From Defluviicoccus sp. bin129 (GTDB taxonomy: Bacteria > Pseudomonadota > Alphaproteobacteria > MPNO01), in contig MPNO01000005.1 of the NCBI GenBank assembly GCA_002239065.1, forward strand, positions 86,633-150,632: a DNA stretch of 64,000 nt, in the 5' to 3' direction. Under the pieces are notes generated by a model. That model ran no database searches. It saw only the letters and a list, made by a program, of their open reading frames with translations, and was not told where the DNA came from. The position numbers and the translations under genes were made by a program. Below, in pieces: positions 55,877 to 63,887 of the stretch (position 1 is the stretch's first letter; every line of letters starts with the position of its first letter).

Positions 55877-57109
55877 CTACCCGAACGTCACCGGCAGGGT
55901 CCGCGGGCCGCGCACGCTGCCGTCGGACCAGCGGATTTCGCCGGCGACCCGGTAGTCGGGGATGCGCCCGAGCCATTCCTCGATGGCGACCCGCAATTCC
56001 ATGCGCGCCAGGTTGGAGCCGACGCAGCGGTGGATGCCGATCCCGAAGGCGGCGTGGCGATTCTCCTGGCGGTCGAGCACGACCTTGTCGGCATCCGGGA
56101 ACATCGCCGGATCGCGGTTGGCCGCCGGGAAGGACAGCAGCACCATCTCCCCCTTCTTCATCGGGCAGCCGACCAGCTCGACATCCTGCCTGACCTCGCG
56201 CGCCATGGTGACCGGCGCATAGGCGCGCAGCAGCTCCTCGACCGCCGTCGGCATCAGCCCCGGCTCCTCGATCAGCCGCCGCCGGTCGTCCGGGTGCCGG
56301 CCGAGATGCAGGAGCGAGGCGCCGATGGCGCTCCAGGTCGTGTCGATCCCGGCGACCATCAGCAAATTCAGCGTGCCGAGCACGTGCTTCTCCTCCAACG
56401 GCACGCCGTTCAGGGAGCCGTCCATCATCACCCGGATCAGGTCCGGCTCCGGCCCGTCCGGGTCGGCCTCGGTCCGGCCCTCTTTCCGGAGCGCGATGTG
56501 GTGGCGGAAATAATCCCGCATCGCCTTGGTCGCGTTCCTGTTGCGCTCGTCGTCGGAAGCGCCGACTTCGAGGATCTCGTGGATCCACCGGATGAACAAA
56601 TGGCTGTCCCGGATCGGCACGCCGAGCATGTAGGCGATGATCCGCACCGGGACGTGGCGGGCGTATTGCTGGGCGGCGTCGCAGCCTCCGTCGGCGACGA
56701 ACCCGTCGATCAGCGCGTTGCAGATCCGGCGCGTCAGCGGTTCCAGCCTGGCGACCTCCCGCGGCGAGAAGAGGGGCAGCAGCACCTGCTTGTGCGCCTT
56801 GTGCTCCGGCGGGTCGGAGGTGAGCGGCGGCGCCGGCAGCGGCGGGTCGTCGAACTTGCGGTCGCGCAGGACGACGCGGCGCGAGGTAAAGTTCCCGGTA
56901 TCGCGGGCTATCGCCTCGACGTCTTCGTAGCGGGTCGGCAGCCAGGCGCCCTCGAAGCGTTCGGTCCGGGCGATCGGGCCGTCGCGCAGCGCGTCCCAGA
57001 TCGGGAAGGGATCGTCGCGCCAGCGCGCGTCCAGATGGTCCCAGTCGGTGCGCCAGTCCGTGACCGGCCGCCGGTCGGCCGGCCGATCGCCGCCCTTGCC
57101 GCCGCTCAT
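55877..57109 (-). CDS. Cytochrome P450
   Basis: 410 residues, bacterial soluble P450. The heme-Cys loop is FGIGIHRCVGSNLARME with Cys362, the I-helix oxygen-binding motif is AGIDTTWS near residue 240, and the K-helix ExxR is EELLRAYAP near 285. SDPPEHKAHK near 95 is also typical. Electrons probably come from the [3Fe-4S]-type ferredoxin encoded immediately upstream with ATGA overlap. No membrane anchor. Substrate unknown; the neighbourhood is rich in Rieske oxygenases. Confidence 0.93.
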   Translation of the reverse strand: MSGGKGGDRPADRRPVTDWRTDWDHLDARWRDDPFPIWDALRDGPIARTERFEGAWLPTRYEDVEAIARDTGNFTSRRVVLRDRKFDDPPLPAPPLTSDPPEHKAHKQVLLPLFSPREVARLEPLTRRICNALIDGFVADGGCDAAQQYARHVPVRIIAYMLGVPIRDSHLFIRWIHEILEVGASDDERNRNATKAMRDYFRHHIALRKEGRTEADPDGPEPDLIRVMMDGSLNGVPLEEKHVLGTLNLLMVAGIDTTWSAIGASLLHLGRHPDDRRRLIEEPGLMPTAVEELLRAYAPVTMAREVRQDVELVGCPMKKGEMVLLSFPAANRDPAMFPDADKVVLDRQENRHAAFGIGIHRCVGSNLARMELRVAIEEWLGRIPDYRVAGEIRWSDGSVRGPRTLPVTFG

Positions 57110-57309
57110 CCGCCATCCTCCACGATCTCGACGGCGTATTCCGGGCAGTTGGCCGCGGCGAGCCGCGCTTTGCCTTCCATGCCCGGCGGCACGGCGCCGT
57201 CGCCCAGAGCCGTCGCATTGCCGAAATCGTCCGGCTCGAACAGTTCGGGCGCCAGCGCATGGCAGCGGGCGTGCCCCTCGCAGCGATCCGGATCGACCCG
57301 TACTCTCAC
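57106..57309 (-). CDS. P450-type ferredoxin ([3Fe-4S] or [4Fe-4S])
   Basis: 67 residues from a GTG with AGGGAC about 8 nt upstream. Cluster ligands are CEGHARC (Cys10, His13, Cys16) and NCPEYAV (Cys55); the His in place of the second Cys is usual for P450-partner ferredoxins. The stop overlaps the P450 start, so the pair is coupled. A longer frame to 57507 adds non-family residues. A ferredoxin reductase is not in the window. Confidence 0.86.
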   Translation of the reverse strand: MRVRVDPDRCEGHARCHALAPELFEPDDFGNATALGDGAVPPGMEGKARLAAANCPEYAVEIVEDGG

Positions 57310-57490
57310 CGCCTGCGTCCCTTGCCCTCTGTCCGCCCGACTGCCCGGTTCCCCGCATGTTCTACCGGCCGGCGGGAAAAGAAAAGGGCGCGGGCCGGGC
57401 CGACCTCCGTCCGGTTCCGCCGGGCGGCGGCATCTGGACCGGAACGCGGAACCGTGCGAGGCTGGGTCGGCGCGAGCTGGATCAGGCGCG

Positions 57491-57802
57491 ATGAGCGACA
57501 CCGACACCGATCAGCGCACGAAGACCAAGGTCGAGCCCAAGACCGAGCGGCCCAAGCTGCACAAGGTCATCCTGCTCAACGACGACTACACGCCGCGCGA
57601 GTTCGTCATCCTGGTGCTCAGGGCGGTGTTCCGCATGGGCGACGACGAGGCCTATCGGGTGATGGCCACGGCGCACACCAAGGGCTCCTGCGTGGTCGCG
57701 GTCTACACCCGCGACGTCGCCGAGACCAAGGCGACCGAGGCGACCGATCTCGGGCGCGAGCACGGCCACCCGCTGATGTTCACCACCGAGCCCGAGGAAT
57801 AG
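57491..57802 (+). CDS. clpS: ATP-dependent Clp protease adaptor ClpS
   Basis: 103 residues. The disordered charged N-terminus precedes the core KLHKVILLNDDYTPREFVI (N-degron pocket) and AHTKGSCVVAVYTRDVAETK. It delivers N-degron substrates to ClpAP. clpA normally follows clpS but here the next gene, 69 bp on, is the PreA-like dehydrogenase, so clpA must be elsewhere. Confidence 0.93.
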   Translation: MSDTDTDQRTKTKVEPKTERPKLHKVILLNDDYTPREFVILVLRAVFRMGDDEAYRVMATAHTKGSCVVAVYTRDVAETKATEATDLGREHGHPLMFTTEPEE

Positions 57803-57828
57803 GCGGGATGGACGGCGGCGGCGGATTG

Positions 57829-57840
57829 TCAGTATACTGA
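57829..57840. promoter_or_regulatory. Perfect palindrome TCAGTATACTGA upstream of preA
   Basis: A 12-bp perfect inverted repeat, preceded by ATTG, 31 bp before the preA ATG. A one-mismatch copy precedes hyuA (48315-48326). Likely binding site of one shared dimeric regulator. Confidence 0.65.
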
Positions 57841-57871
57841 GCTTAACGGTCCCGAAGCGCGGAGATATCCG

Positions 57872-59212
57872 ATGGCAGACATGGCAGTCGAGTTTTGCGG
57901 CGTCCCGTTCAAGAACCCGGTGGTGGTCGCCTCGCTCGAGACCACCAACAGCCCCGATCTGATGAAGCAGTGCTTCGACTACGGGGCGGCCGGCGCCATC
58001 GTCAAGACGCTGACCGACATGGAGGACATGGCGCGGCTCACCCAGAACTCGAAATACGCGATCCTCAACGACCGCGGCGAGATCATCAAGGGCAAGGTGC
58101 CGCGCGACTTCGTGTTCTACAGCCGGTCGGGCTATTCCAGCACCTATTACAAGGACTGGATCCCCTATCTCAAGGAGGTCGGCGCCTACGCCGCCGAGCG
58201 CGGCGCCCATCTGATCGGCTCGGCCGGCGCCAAGGACGTCGACGGCTGGAAGGACATCTGCCGTACCATCGAGGATTGCGCCCTCCCCATGGTCGAGCTC
58301 AATTTCGGCTGCCCGCACCCCGCCCTGATGCCCGGCGTCCACGGCGGCAGCATGATCAGCCAGGAAGAGGACATCGCCTACGAGGTCACCCGCCAGGTGG
58401 TCGAGGCGGTCGACATCCCGGTCGTGGTCAAGCTCACCCCGGACCAGTCGCGCCCGGTCGAGATCGCCCGCGCGGTGCAGAAGGCGGGGGCGGCGGCGGT
58501 CACCGCCACCAACCGCCATACCGGCTTCGCGGTCGACATCGAGGCCGCCGAGCCGCGCCTCGCCGGCACCGCCGGCATCGGCGGCACCTGGGTCAAGCCG
58601 CTGACGCTCAGATGGGTGCACAACATCTACACCCAGGTCGGCATCCCGATCGCCGGCACCAACGGGATCTTCGACCACCGCGACGCGGTCGAGTTCCTGA
58701 TGACCGGCGCCGATGTCGTGGAGATCGGCTCGGTGCTGATGATCAAGGGCATGAAGTGGCTGCCCAACATCATCAACGGGGTCGAGCGCTTCATGGACGA
58801 GCACGGCTATCCGGACGTCGAATCGATGCGCGGAATCGCGTCCAGGAGGGCGGCCAAGGACTACGCCGAGCAGTTCGCCCGCGCCCGCACCCACGCGGTG
58901 GTCAACCACGAGACCTGCCAGAACCCGACCTGCACGGTCTGCATCCAGATGTGCTTCTACGAGGCGCTGTCGCAGAGCCCGGAGGGCAGGGTCGAGTTCC
59001 ACGCCGAGAGCTGCATCGGCTGCGAGCTCTGCATGGATGTCTGCCCGTTCGACTCGATCGCCATGCGGCCGACCGACGGAGCCCAGTTCGAGGCGGGCTA
59101 TTTCGACATCCCGGACGCGGTCTACGAGGGGCCCGGAAAGTTCGTCACCCAACGCAACAACATGCGCTCCATCGCCGCCAACAGCCCGAAGACCGCCGAA
59201 GCGGCCGAGTAG
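57872..59212 (+). CDS. preA: PreA-like NAD-dependent dihydropyrimidine dehydrogenase subunit
   Basis: 446 residues. A dihydroorotate-dehydrogenase-like FMN barrel (NPVVVASLETTNS near 13, LNFGCPHP near 148, GTNGIFDHRDAVEFLMTGA near 265) is followed by a ferredoxin domain with two clusters (NPTCTVCIQMC near 350 and CIGCELCMDVCP near 375). PreA works with the NADH/FAD subunit PreT in reducing uracil and thymine; PreT is not in the window. Related enzymes act on other cyclic amides. Shared palindrome with hyuA suggests joint regulation of ring-opening pathways. Confidence 0.82.
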   Translation: MADMAVEFCGVPFKNPVVVASLETTNSPDLMKQCFDYGAAGAIVKTLTDMEDMARLTQNSKYAILNDRGEIIKGKVPRDFVFYSRSGYSSTYYKDWIPYLKEVGAYAAERGAHLIGSAGAKDVDGWKDICRTIEDCALPMVELNFGCPHPALMPGVHGGSMISQEEDIAYEVTRQVVEAVDIPVVVKLTPDQSRPVEIARAVQKAGAAAVTATNRHTGFAVDIEAAEPRLAGTAGIGGTWVKPLTLRWVHNIYTQVGIPIAGTNGIFDHRDAVEFLMTGADVVEIGSVLMIKGMKWLPNIINGVERFMDEHGYPDVESMRGIASRRAAKDYAEQFARARTHAVVNHETCQNPTCTVCIQMCFYEALSQSPEGRVEFHAESCIGCELCMDVCPFDSIAMRPTDGAQFEAGYFDIPDAVYEGPGKFVTQRNNMRSIAANSPKTAEAAE

Positions 59213-59303
59213 CGCGGCGGGCGGGGGGTGCAAGGTCGAGTGAGGCAATACCCCCGTTTGCGCGCGCCACGAGAGGCGGGCCTGCCGCCGAGGAACCAGG
59301 GCA

Positions 59304-60350
59304 ATGTTCAGTCGATTCCGAATACGGAATTTCCGGGGATTTGACGATCTGAGTGTTGATCGCTTGAGCCGTATCAACCTCGTCACCGGGCGGAACAATT
59401 CCGGCAAGACAACCCTCCTCGAAGCGGTTTTCATGTTGTCCAGCGCCGGAGACCCGCAAGCAGCACTGAAAGCCAACGTAATTCGAGGGGTCGATCTGGC
59501 GGCCGCGCCTGCGGTGGCAGAAACGTTCTGGAAACCCTTGTTCACGGCTTTGGACATGAACAAGACCGTGGAGATCGCCGGGCAGCACAAGTCCCTCGGT
59601 TCATTGTCCCTGAGCATCTCGCTGGAACGTTCGGGAACCGTCGAGCTTCCGTTCGAGGACCCGAACGGTGCTCCGATGCCCCGGCATGCGGGTGCGAACG
59701 GGCTATTGTTGACCTTCAAGAAGGCGTCGGCGCCCGAGGTCGAAGGTCGTATGCGCTTGTCGCCCAATGGGATCCAGATCGAGTCAGCCGACTCGCAACC
59801 GCCATTCCAATCCATGCTTCTTTCTTCTCGGGCTGGAAGTCATCACGATGACGCCACCCGACTTGGGCAGCTCCGAACGCGAAAACAGGGGGATCTCGTG
59901 TTGGATGCGCTTGCGACTGTCGAGGCGCGGCTGAAGAGCGTCGAAGACAATACCGCGAGCGGTTCCCCAATGATCTGGGGCGATATCGGTTTGCCCGAGC
60001 TCGTCCCGTTGCCGCTCATGGGCGAAGGGATGACACGAATTGCACGTATCATCCTGGCAATCTCGGCCACCCCGGATGGCGTCGTTCTGATCGACGAGAT
60101 CGAGAATGGCCTCCATCACGCCGCGTTGGGCAAGGTCTGGCAGTCGATCGAGACGGCCGCGAATCAATTCAATACCCAGGTCATCGCCTCGACGCACAGT
60201 TTCGAATGCGTGGAAGCAGCATACCGGTCCCTCGACAACAGCAGCTTCCTTGTCCACCGTCTCGAAGAAGTGGACGATCGAATCAGGTGCGTAAGCTACG
60301 AACCCGAAGAGATCGAAGCAGCGGTATCGCACAGTCTTGAAGTTCGCTGA
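59304..60350 (+). CDS. AAA-family ATPase, AAA15/OLD-like, of a two-gene module
   Basis: 348 residues. FRIRNFRGF at the start is typical of RecF/OLD-like ATPases; Walker A is GRNNSGKTT (29-37), Walker B VVLIDEIENGLHH near 257 and the sensor ASTHSFECVEA near 295. The coiled-coil insertion of SMC proteins is absent, so it is a compact AAA15/AAA21 form. It is followed 2 bp later by a TOPRIM-like DUF3226 gene. Paired ATPase-TOPRIM genes occur in defence systems such as PARIS and OLD/Gabija-like modules. Lower GC than neighbours suggests transfer. Confidence 0.85.
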   Translation: MFSRFRIRNFRGFDDLSVDRLSRINLVTGRNNSGKTTLLEAVFMLSSAGDPQAALKANVIRGVDLAAAPAVAETFWKPLFTALDMNKTVEIAGQHKSLGSLSLSISLERSGTVELPFEDPNGAPMPRHAGANGLLLTFKKASAPEVEGRMRLSPNGIQIESADSQPPFQSMLLSSRAGSHHDDATRLGQLRTRKQGDLVLDALATVEARLKSVEDNTASGSPMIWGDIGLPELVPLPLMGEGMTRIARIILAISATPDGVVLIDEIENGLHHAALGKVWQSIETAANQFNTQVIASTHSFECVEAAYRSLDNSSFLVHRLEEVDDRIRCVSYEPEEIEAAVSHSLEVR

Positions 60351-60352
60351 AC

Positions 60353-60964
60353 GTGGGGCTGCCGACCGGGCTTTCCAGGCACAGGCAGCTTCTCGTCGAG
60401 GGTAACGATCAACGAAATTTCTTCGAGGCTCTTGCCCGGCATCTGGGAGTCGCGGAGGCGCTGCAAATTTGCGACTTCGGAGGCATCGATCAGCTTCGCG
60501 GCTTTCTCGCGGCGTTCGTCAAGATGCCCGATTTCGGTTCGGTCCGGAGCGTCGGTATCGTGCGCGATGCCGAACGATCCGAAGACGCGGCGTTTCGCAG
60601 CGTTCAATCGTCGCTGGAAAACGCAAACCTGGCCGTGCCAAATGCGCCCTCGCAACCGACCGGGGAAAATCCTCAGGTAACGGTATTGATATTGCCGGGC
60701 GATGGACATTCCGGGATGCTCGAAACCGTTCTCTGCCGCACGCTCGTGGACGACGGCACAAATCGTTGCATCGACGACTTTTTCGAATGCGTGGAAGGGC
60801 TGCCCGACATGACGATAGACAACCCGGACAAGGCTCGCGCTTTCGCCTACCTGGCGACCCGGCGAAATCCGCATCATTCGGTGGGCGTGGCAGCCAAGGC
60901 CGGCGTTTGGGACCTCGATCACGCGGCCTTCGAGGGCATCCGGGACTTCCTGAGGGGCCTCTGA
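60353..60964 (+). CDS. DUF3226 (TOPRIM-like) protein, partner of the AAA ATPase
   Basis: 203 residues. QLLVEGNDQRNFF gives the TOPRIM Glu (residue 16) and VGIVRDAERSED the acidic pair (72, 74), with LPGDGHSGMLETVL near 120 as in DUF3226. TOPRIM domains cut or join nucleic acid with Mg; here the last D in the usual DxD is Glu, so activity is not certain. GTG start 2 bp after the ATPase stop. Low GC like its partner. Probable effector of the module. Confidence 0.78.
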   Translation: MGLPTGLSRHRQLLVEGNDQRNFFEALARHLGVAEALQICDFGGIDQLRGFLAAFVKMPDFGSVRSVGIVRDAERSEDAAFRSVQSSLENANLAVPNAPSQPTGENPQVTVLILPGDGHSGMLETVLCRTLVDDGTNRCIDDFFECVEGLPDMTIDNPDKARAFAYLATRRNPHHSVGVAAKAGVWDLDHAAFEGIRDFLRGL

Positions 60965-61084
60965 GCCGACGCGCTCGGGCGTCTCCCTCGGCCATATGGG
61001 TTGCAGGCTTCGGACGGCACGGATGGCCGGAACGCCCACGGACTTGTACCGGGTTCCGGCGATGACGTCGGGGACGCGCCGGCG

Positions 61085-61810
61085 GTGACCATCCGGGACT
61101 CCGTCATTGCCGCCCTGCGCGCAGCCGCGGACCCGGAGAGGGCGCAGCAGCAGCAGGCATATATGAAGTCGGAGATGCCCTATTTCGGCGTGGGCGTCCC
61201 GCTATGCCGGCGTATCGCCGGTGCGGTGTTCAGGACACATCCTCTGGCCGACGAGCGGGCATGGGAGACGGCGATTCTCGACCTCTGGCGCGAGGCCGCG
61301 CATTGCGAGGAACGCTACGCGGCGGTCGAGCTGTTGCTGTTCCCGCGCTATGCCAGCTGGCTGGAGCCGGCGCGCTTTCCGTTGATCGAGGAGCTGGTGG
61401 TCACCGGCGCCTGGTGGGACTACGTGGACGCGATCGCCGGCCGGGGCGTCGGCACCATGCTGGCCGCACACCCGGGCGCGACCAAGGCGGTGCTGCGCGG
61501 ATGGGCGAAGGACGACAACATCTGGAAGCGGCGGACCGCCATACTCGCCCAGCTCCGCGCCAGGAAGGCGACGGACGCGAAGCTGCTGGCCGACGCGATC
61601 CGGCCCTCCATCGGCAACCCGGAGTTCTTTCTGCGCAAGGGCATCGGCTGGGCGCTGCGCGAGTACTCGAAGACCGATCCGGTGTGGGTGACGGCGTTCG
61701 TCGGATCCCATCCCGGACTCTCCGGTCTCAGCCGGCGCGAAGCCCTCAAGCACCTGGAGCGCACGAACGCGGCGGCTGTTTCGCGCGCGACGGGGCAACC
61801 CCGCGCGTAA
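61085..61810 (+). CDS. DNA-alkylation-repair (AlkD/HEAT-like) protein
   Basis: 241 residues. Alpha-helical HEAT repeats; RAQQQQAYMKSEMPYFGV near residue 20 and WWDYVDAIAG near 115 are the AlkD signatures (the latter holds the Trp and catalytic-site Asp), with WKRRTAI, FFLRKGIGWALREY near 180. It removes bulky N3/N7-alkylpurines without base flipping. A weak GTG start was chosen; an ATG at 61001 would add a non-family tail. Confidence 0.85.
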   Translation: MTIRDSVIAALRAAADPERAQQQQAYMKSEMPYFGVGVPLCRRIAGAVFRTHPLADERAWETAILDLWREAAHCEERYAAVELLLFPRYASWLEPARFPLIEELVVTGAWWDYVDAIAGRGVGTMLAAHPGATKAVLRGWAKDDNIWKRRTAILAQLRARKATDAKLLADAIRPSIGNPEFFLRKGIGWALREYSKTDPVWVTAFVGSHPGLSGLSRREALKHLERTNAAAVSRATGQPRA

Positions 61811-61834
61811 GTCCGTCATTTCAATCGAGGCGCG

Positions 61835-61850
61835 CCCTTCGATACGGCCC
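61835..61850. repeat. Dispersed palindromic repeat, copy C (partial)
   Basis: CCCTTCGATACGG matches the arm of copies A and B in reverse orientation; the second arm is missing. Confidence 0.4.
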
Positions 61851-61949
61851 GCCCCGCCCGCTCTATCATTGCCGGGTGAAGAGCGAAGTCATCCGGATGT
61901 GGCGCCATGGCGGGCGCCGGGGCCCTCGCCGCCCGGCGGGCGGGGCGTA

Positions 61950-63203
61950 GTGCCGCGCGCGTCCTGGCTCGGCGGTATCGGGACCGCGCTCGGGCATCGC
62001 GATTACCGGATCTATTCGATCGGCGCTTCCGGGTCGTTCCTCGGCACCTGGATCTACCGCACCGCGCTGGGCTGGCTCGCCTGGGAGCTGACGCGCTCGC
62101 CGGCCTGGCTCGGCATCGTGGTGTTCTGCGAGGTGGTGCCGATCATCGCGCTGGTGCCGTTCACCGGGGCCGCCACCGACCGGCTCGGCGCCTACCGGAT
62201 CTTCAGGGCGGCGCAGACCTCGGGCGCCGGCGTGATGGCCGCGCTCGCGATCGTCACGGCGCTCGATGCGATGACCATCGAGCTGCTGCTGGCGCTGACC
62301 GTGCTCAACGGCGTCAACATGGCCTTCATGCAGCCCTCCTATTTCGCCCTGGTCGCCAACCTGGTGCCGCGCGAGGCGCTGTCCTCGGCCGTCGCGCTGC
62401 AATCCTCGATGGTCCAGACCGCCCGCTTCGTCGGCCCGGCGATCGCCGGCGCGCTGCTGCTGTGGCAGGGCGCGGCGGCGGCGTTCGCGGTCAACGCCGT
62501 CTCCTATCTCGGCATGGTGGCGGCGCTGCTCGCGATCGCCTATCGCGATCCGGAGCGGGCGGCGGGCGGCGGCGGCGGGCTGCTCGGCGACGTGGCCCAG
62601 GGGCTGCGCTACATCGCGGGCCACGAGACGATCCGCACGCTGCTGCTGGTGACGGTCGCCTTCTCGGTGCTGCTGCGCCCGGTGGTCGAGCTCTTGCCGG
62701 CCTTCGCCGCCGAGGTGTTCGGGCGCGGCGCGGACGGGCTGGCGACCCTGCTGTCCTCGGCCGGGGCGGGCGCCATCCTGGGCTCGCTCGTGCTCGCCCG
62801 GCGCGGCAGGACGCAGGGCCTCACCCGGCTGCTCGGCGCGTCCGGCCTGCTCTGCGGCATCGCGGTGGCCGGCTTCGCCTCGACCGGCGCGTTCTGGCTC
62901 GGCATCGTCCTGATGGCGGTCTACGGGCTGTTGTCCAACACCAACTCGATATGCAGCCAGATCCTGATCCAGAACTGCGTCGACCCGGCGATGCGGGCCC
63001 GCGTGATGAGCCTGGTCGGCCTCACCTTCCGCGCCGTCCCGGCGGCGAGCGCGGCGCTGTTCGGCGGGCTCGCCGCGCTGTTCGCCCTCGGCCCGCCGAT
63101 CGCCGTCGCCGCCTGCATCGGAACCCTGGTCGGGCTGTGGACGCTCAGGCTGATCCGCAGCACGCGCCTCGACGAGCGCGCCGAGGGGCCGCCGGCGGGG
63201 TAG
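61950..63203 (+). CDS. Major facilitator superfamily transporter (MFS_3 / enterobactin-exporter-like)
   Basis: 417 residues with about 12 hydrophobic helices. It opens GHRDYRIYSIGASGSFLGTWIYRTALGWLAWEL, normal for MFS_3, with the loop ATDRLGAYRIFRA (motif A like) near 75 and FMQPSYFALVANLVPREAL near 125. The family exports siderophores, drugs or other small molecules by proton antiport. GTG start at 61950 gives a normal length; longer ORF codons overlap a repeat. Substrate unknown. Confidence 0.86.
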   Translation: MPRASWLGGIGTALGHRDYRIYSIGASGSFLGTWIYRTALGWLAWELTRSPAWLGIVVFCEVVPIIALVPFTGAATDRLGAYRIFRAAQTSGAGVMAALAIVTALDAMTIELLLALTVLNGVNMAFMQPSYFALVANLVPREALSSAVALQSSMVQTARFVGPAIAGALLLWQGAAAAFAVNAVSYLGMVAALLAIAYRDPERAAGGGGGLLGDVAQGLRYIAGHETIRTLLLVTVAFSVLLRPVVELLPAFAAEVFGRGADGLATLLSSAGAGAILGSLVLARRGRTQGLTRLLGASGLLCGIAVAGFASTGAFWLGIVLMAVYGLLSNTNSICSQILIQNCVDPAMRARVMSLVGLTFRAVPAASAALFGGLAALFALGPPIAVAACIGTLVGLWTLRLIRSTRLDERAEGPPAG

Positions 63204-63243
63204 GGCCTGGGGCGATCCCTGGCCACCCGCCAAGGCGAAGCGC

Positions 63244-63272
63244 TTGACAGACTGTTAACCATAGTTCACAAT
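63244..63272 (+). promoter_or_regulatory. Promoter of the toxin-antitoxin operon (TTGACA-N17-CACAAT)
   Basis: Consensus -35 TTGACA (63244-63249), a 17-bp spacer and CACAAT (63267-63272) at the -10. The toxin GTG is at 63279, 6 bp after the -10, so the transcript would be leaderless or nearly so. The spacer contains GTTAACCATAGTTCAC, which may form part of an operator. Confidence 0.55.
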
Positions 63273-63278
63273 GCGCAC

Positions 63279-63575
63279 GTGATCGAGGTCATCGAAAGCG
63301 CCACTTTCGGGCGCTGGGTTCGCGGTTTGCGCGACCGGACCGCGATCGCACGGATCAACGCGCGTTAGCGAAATGTGTCGCTGGGCAATCTCGGGGACAC
63401 GCGGCCGGTGGGCCGCGGCCTGTTCGAGATGCGTATCCATCACGGGCCGGGCTACCGGCTGTACTTCCTCCGCGAAAGCGCGACCGTCGTCCTGCTTTGC
63501 GGGGGCGACAAGGACAGCCGGCAGCGCGACATCGACCGCGCCCGACGGCTTGCAAAGGACTGGAGCCGGCCATGA
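63279..63575 (+). pseudogene. RelE/ParE (HigB-like) toxin with an in-frame amber stop
   Basis: MIEVIESATFGRWVRGLRD opens at a GTG and, after TAG at codon 30 (63366-63368), the same frame continues with the family signatures SLGNLGDTRPVGRGLFEMRI, PGYRLYF and LLCGGDKDSRQRDI to codon 98. Only a single-base change (CAG to TAG is a common one) is needed to explain it. A GTG at 63375 could still yield a 66-residue C-terminal piece. The intact antitoxin overlaps its stop (ATGA). Likely an inactivated toxin. Confidence 0.75.
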
Positions 63576-63859
63576 CCGAAGCATTCACCAGGTGGGGCGT
63601 CACGGAGCATCTGCGCAGCGTCGAAGATGCGCGCCTCTATCTTGAGGCCTGCGCCGAGGAGGACCCGGGCGACGGCAGTCTGATCCGCGCGGCGCTCAAC
63701 GACATCGCCCGGGCCGGAAACATGAGCGGGCTGGCCCGCGAAGCCGGCATGAGCCGCGAGGGGCTCTACAAGGCCCTGTCGGAAGACGGCAATCCCAGCT
63801 TCGCCACGGTCATGCGGATCGCCCGGGCGCTCGGGATGCGGTTGCGGATTACCGTATAG
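63572..63859 (+). CDS. HigA/RHH-type HTH antitoxin (addiction-module antidote)
   Basis: 95 residues. RAALNDIARAGNMSGLAREAGMSREGLYKAL near residues 40-70 is a helix-turn-helix as in the HigA/Xre addiction antidotes that follow RelE-type toxins, and the FATVMRIARALGMRLRI tail is standard. It overlaps the toxin stop by 4 nt. It is intact although the toxin has an amber codon, which is expected if the antitoxin was kept after toxin loss. A terminator hairpin follows immediately. Confidence 0.85.
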   Translation: MTEAFTRWGVTEHLRSVEDARLYLEACAEEDPGDGSLIRAALNDIARAGNMSGLAREAGMSREGLYKALSEDGNPSFATVMRIARALGMRLRITV

Positions 63860-63879
63860 CGGGCCTGCGTTTAGCCCGC
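63859..63879 (+). terminator. Intrinsic terminator hairpin after the toxin-antitoxin operon
   Basis: GCGGGC and GCCCGC form a 6-bp stem around CTGCGTTTA, followed by ATTTCT. The 5' arm begins at the last base of the antitoxin stop codon. This is the hairpin next to which the intron begins. Confidence 0.7.
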
Positions 63880-63887
63880 ATTTCTCA

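Noticed and set aside
63366..63368. UAG in the RelE-like toxin as a recoded (pyrrolysine or suppressed) codon
   Set aside because: No sign of UAG recoding: UAG is used as the terminal stop of several genes here, including the antitoxin. A nonsense mutation is simpler.
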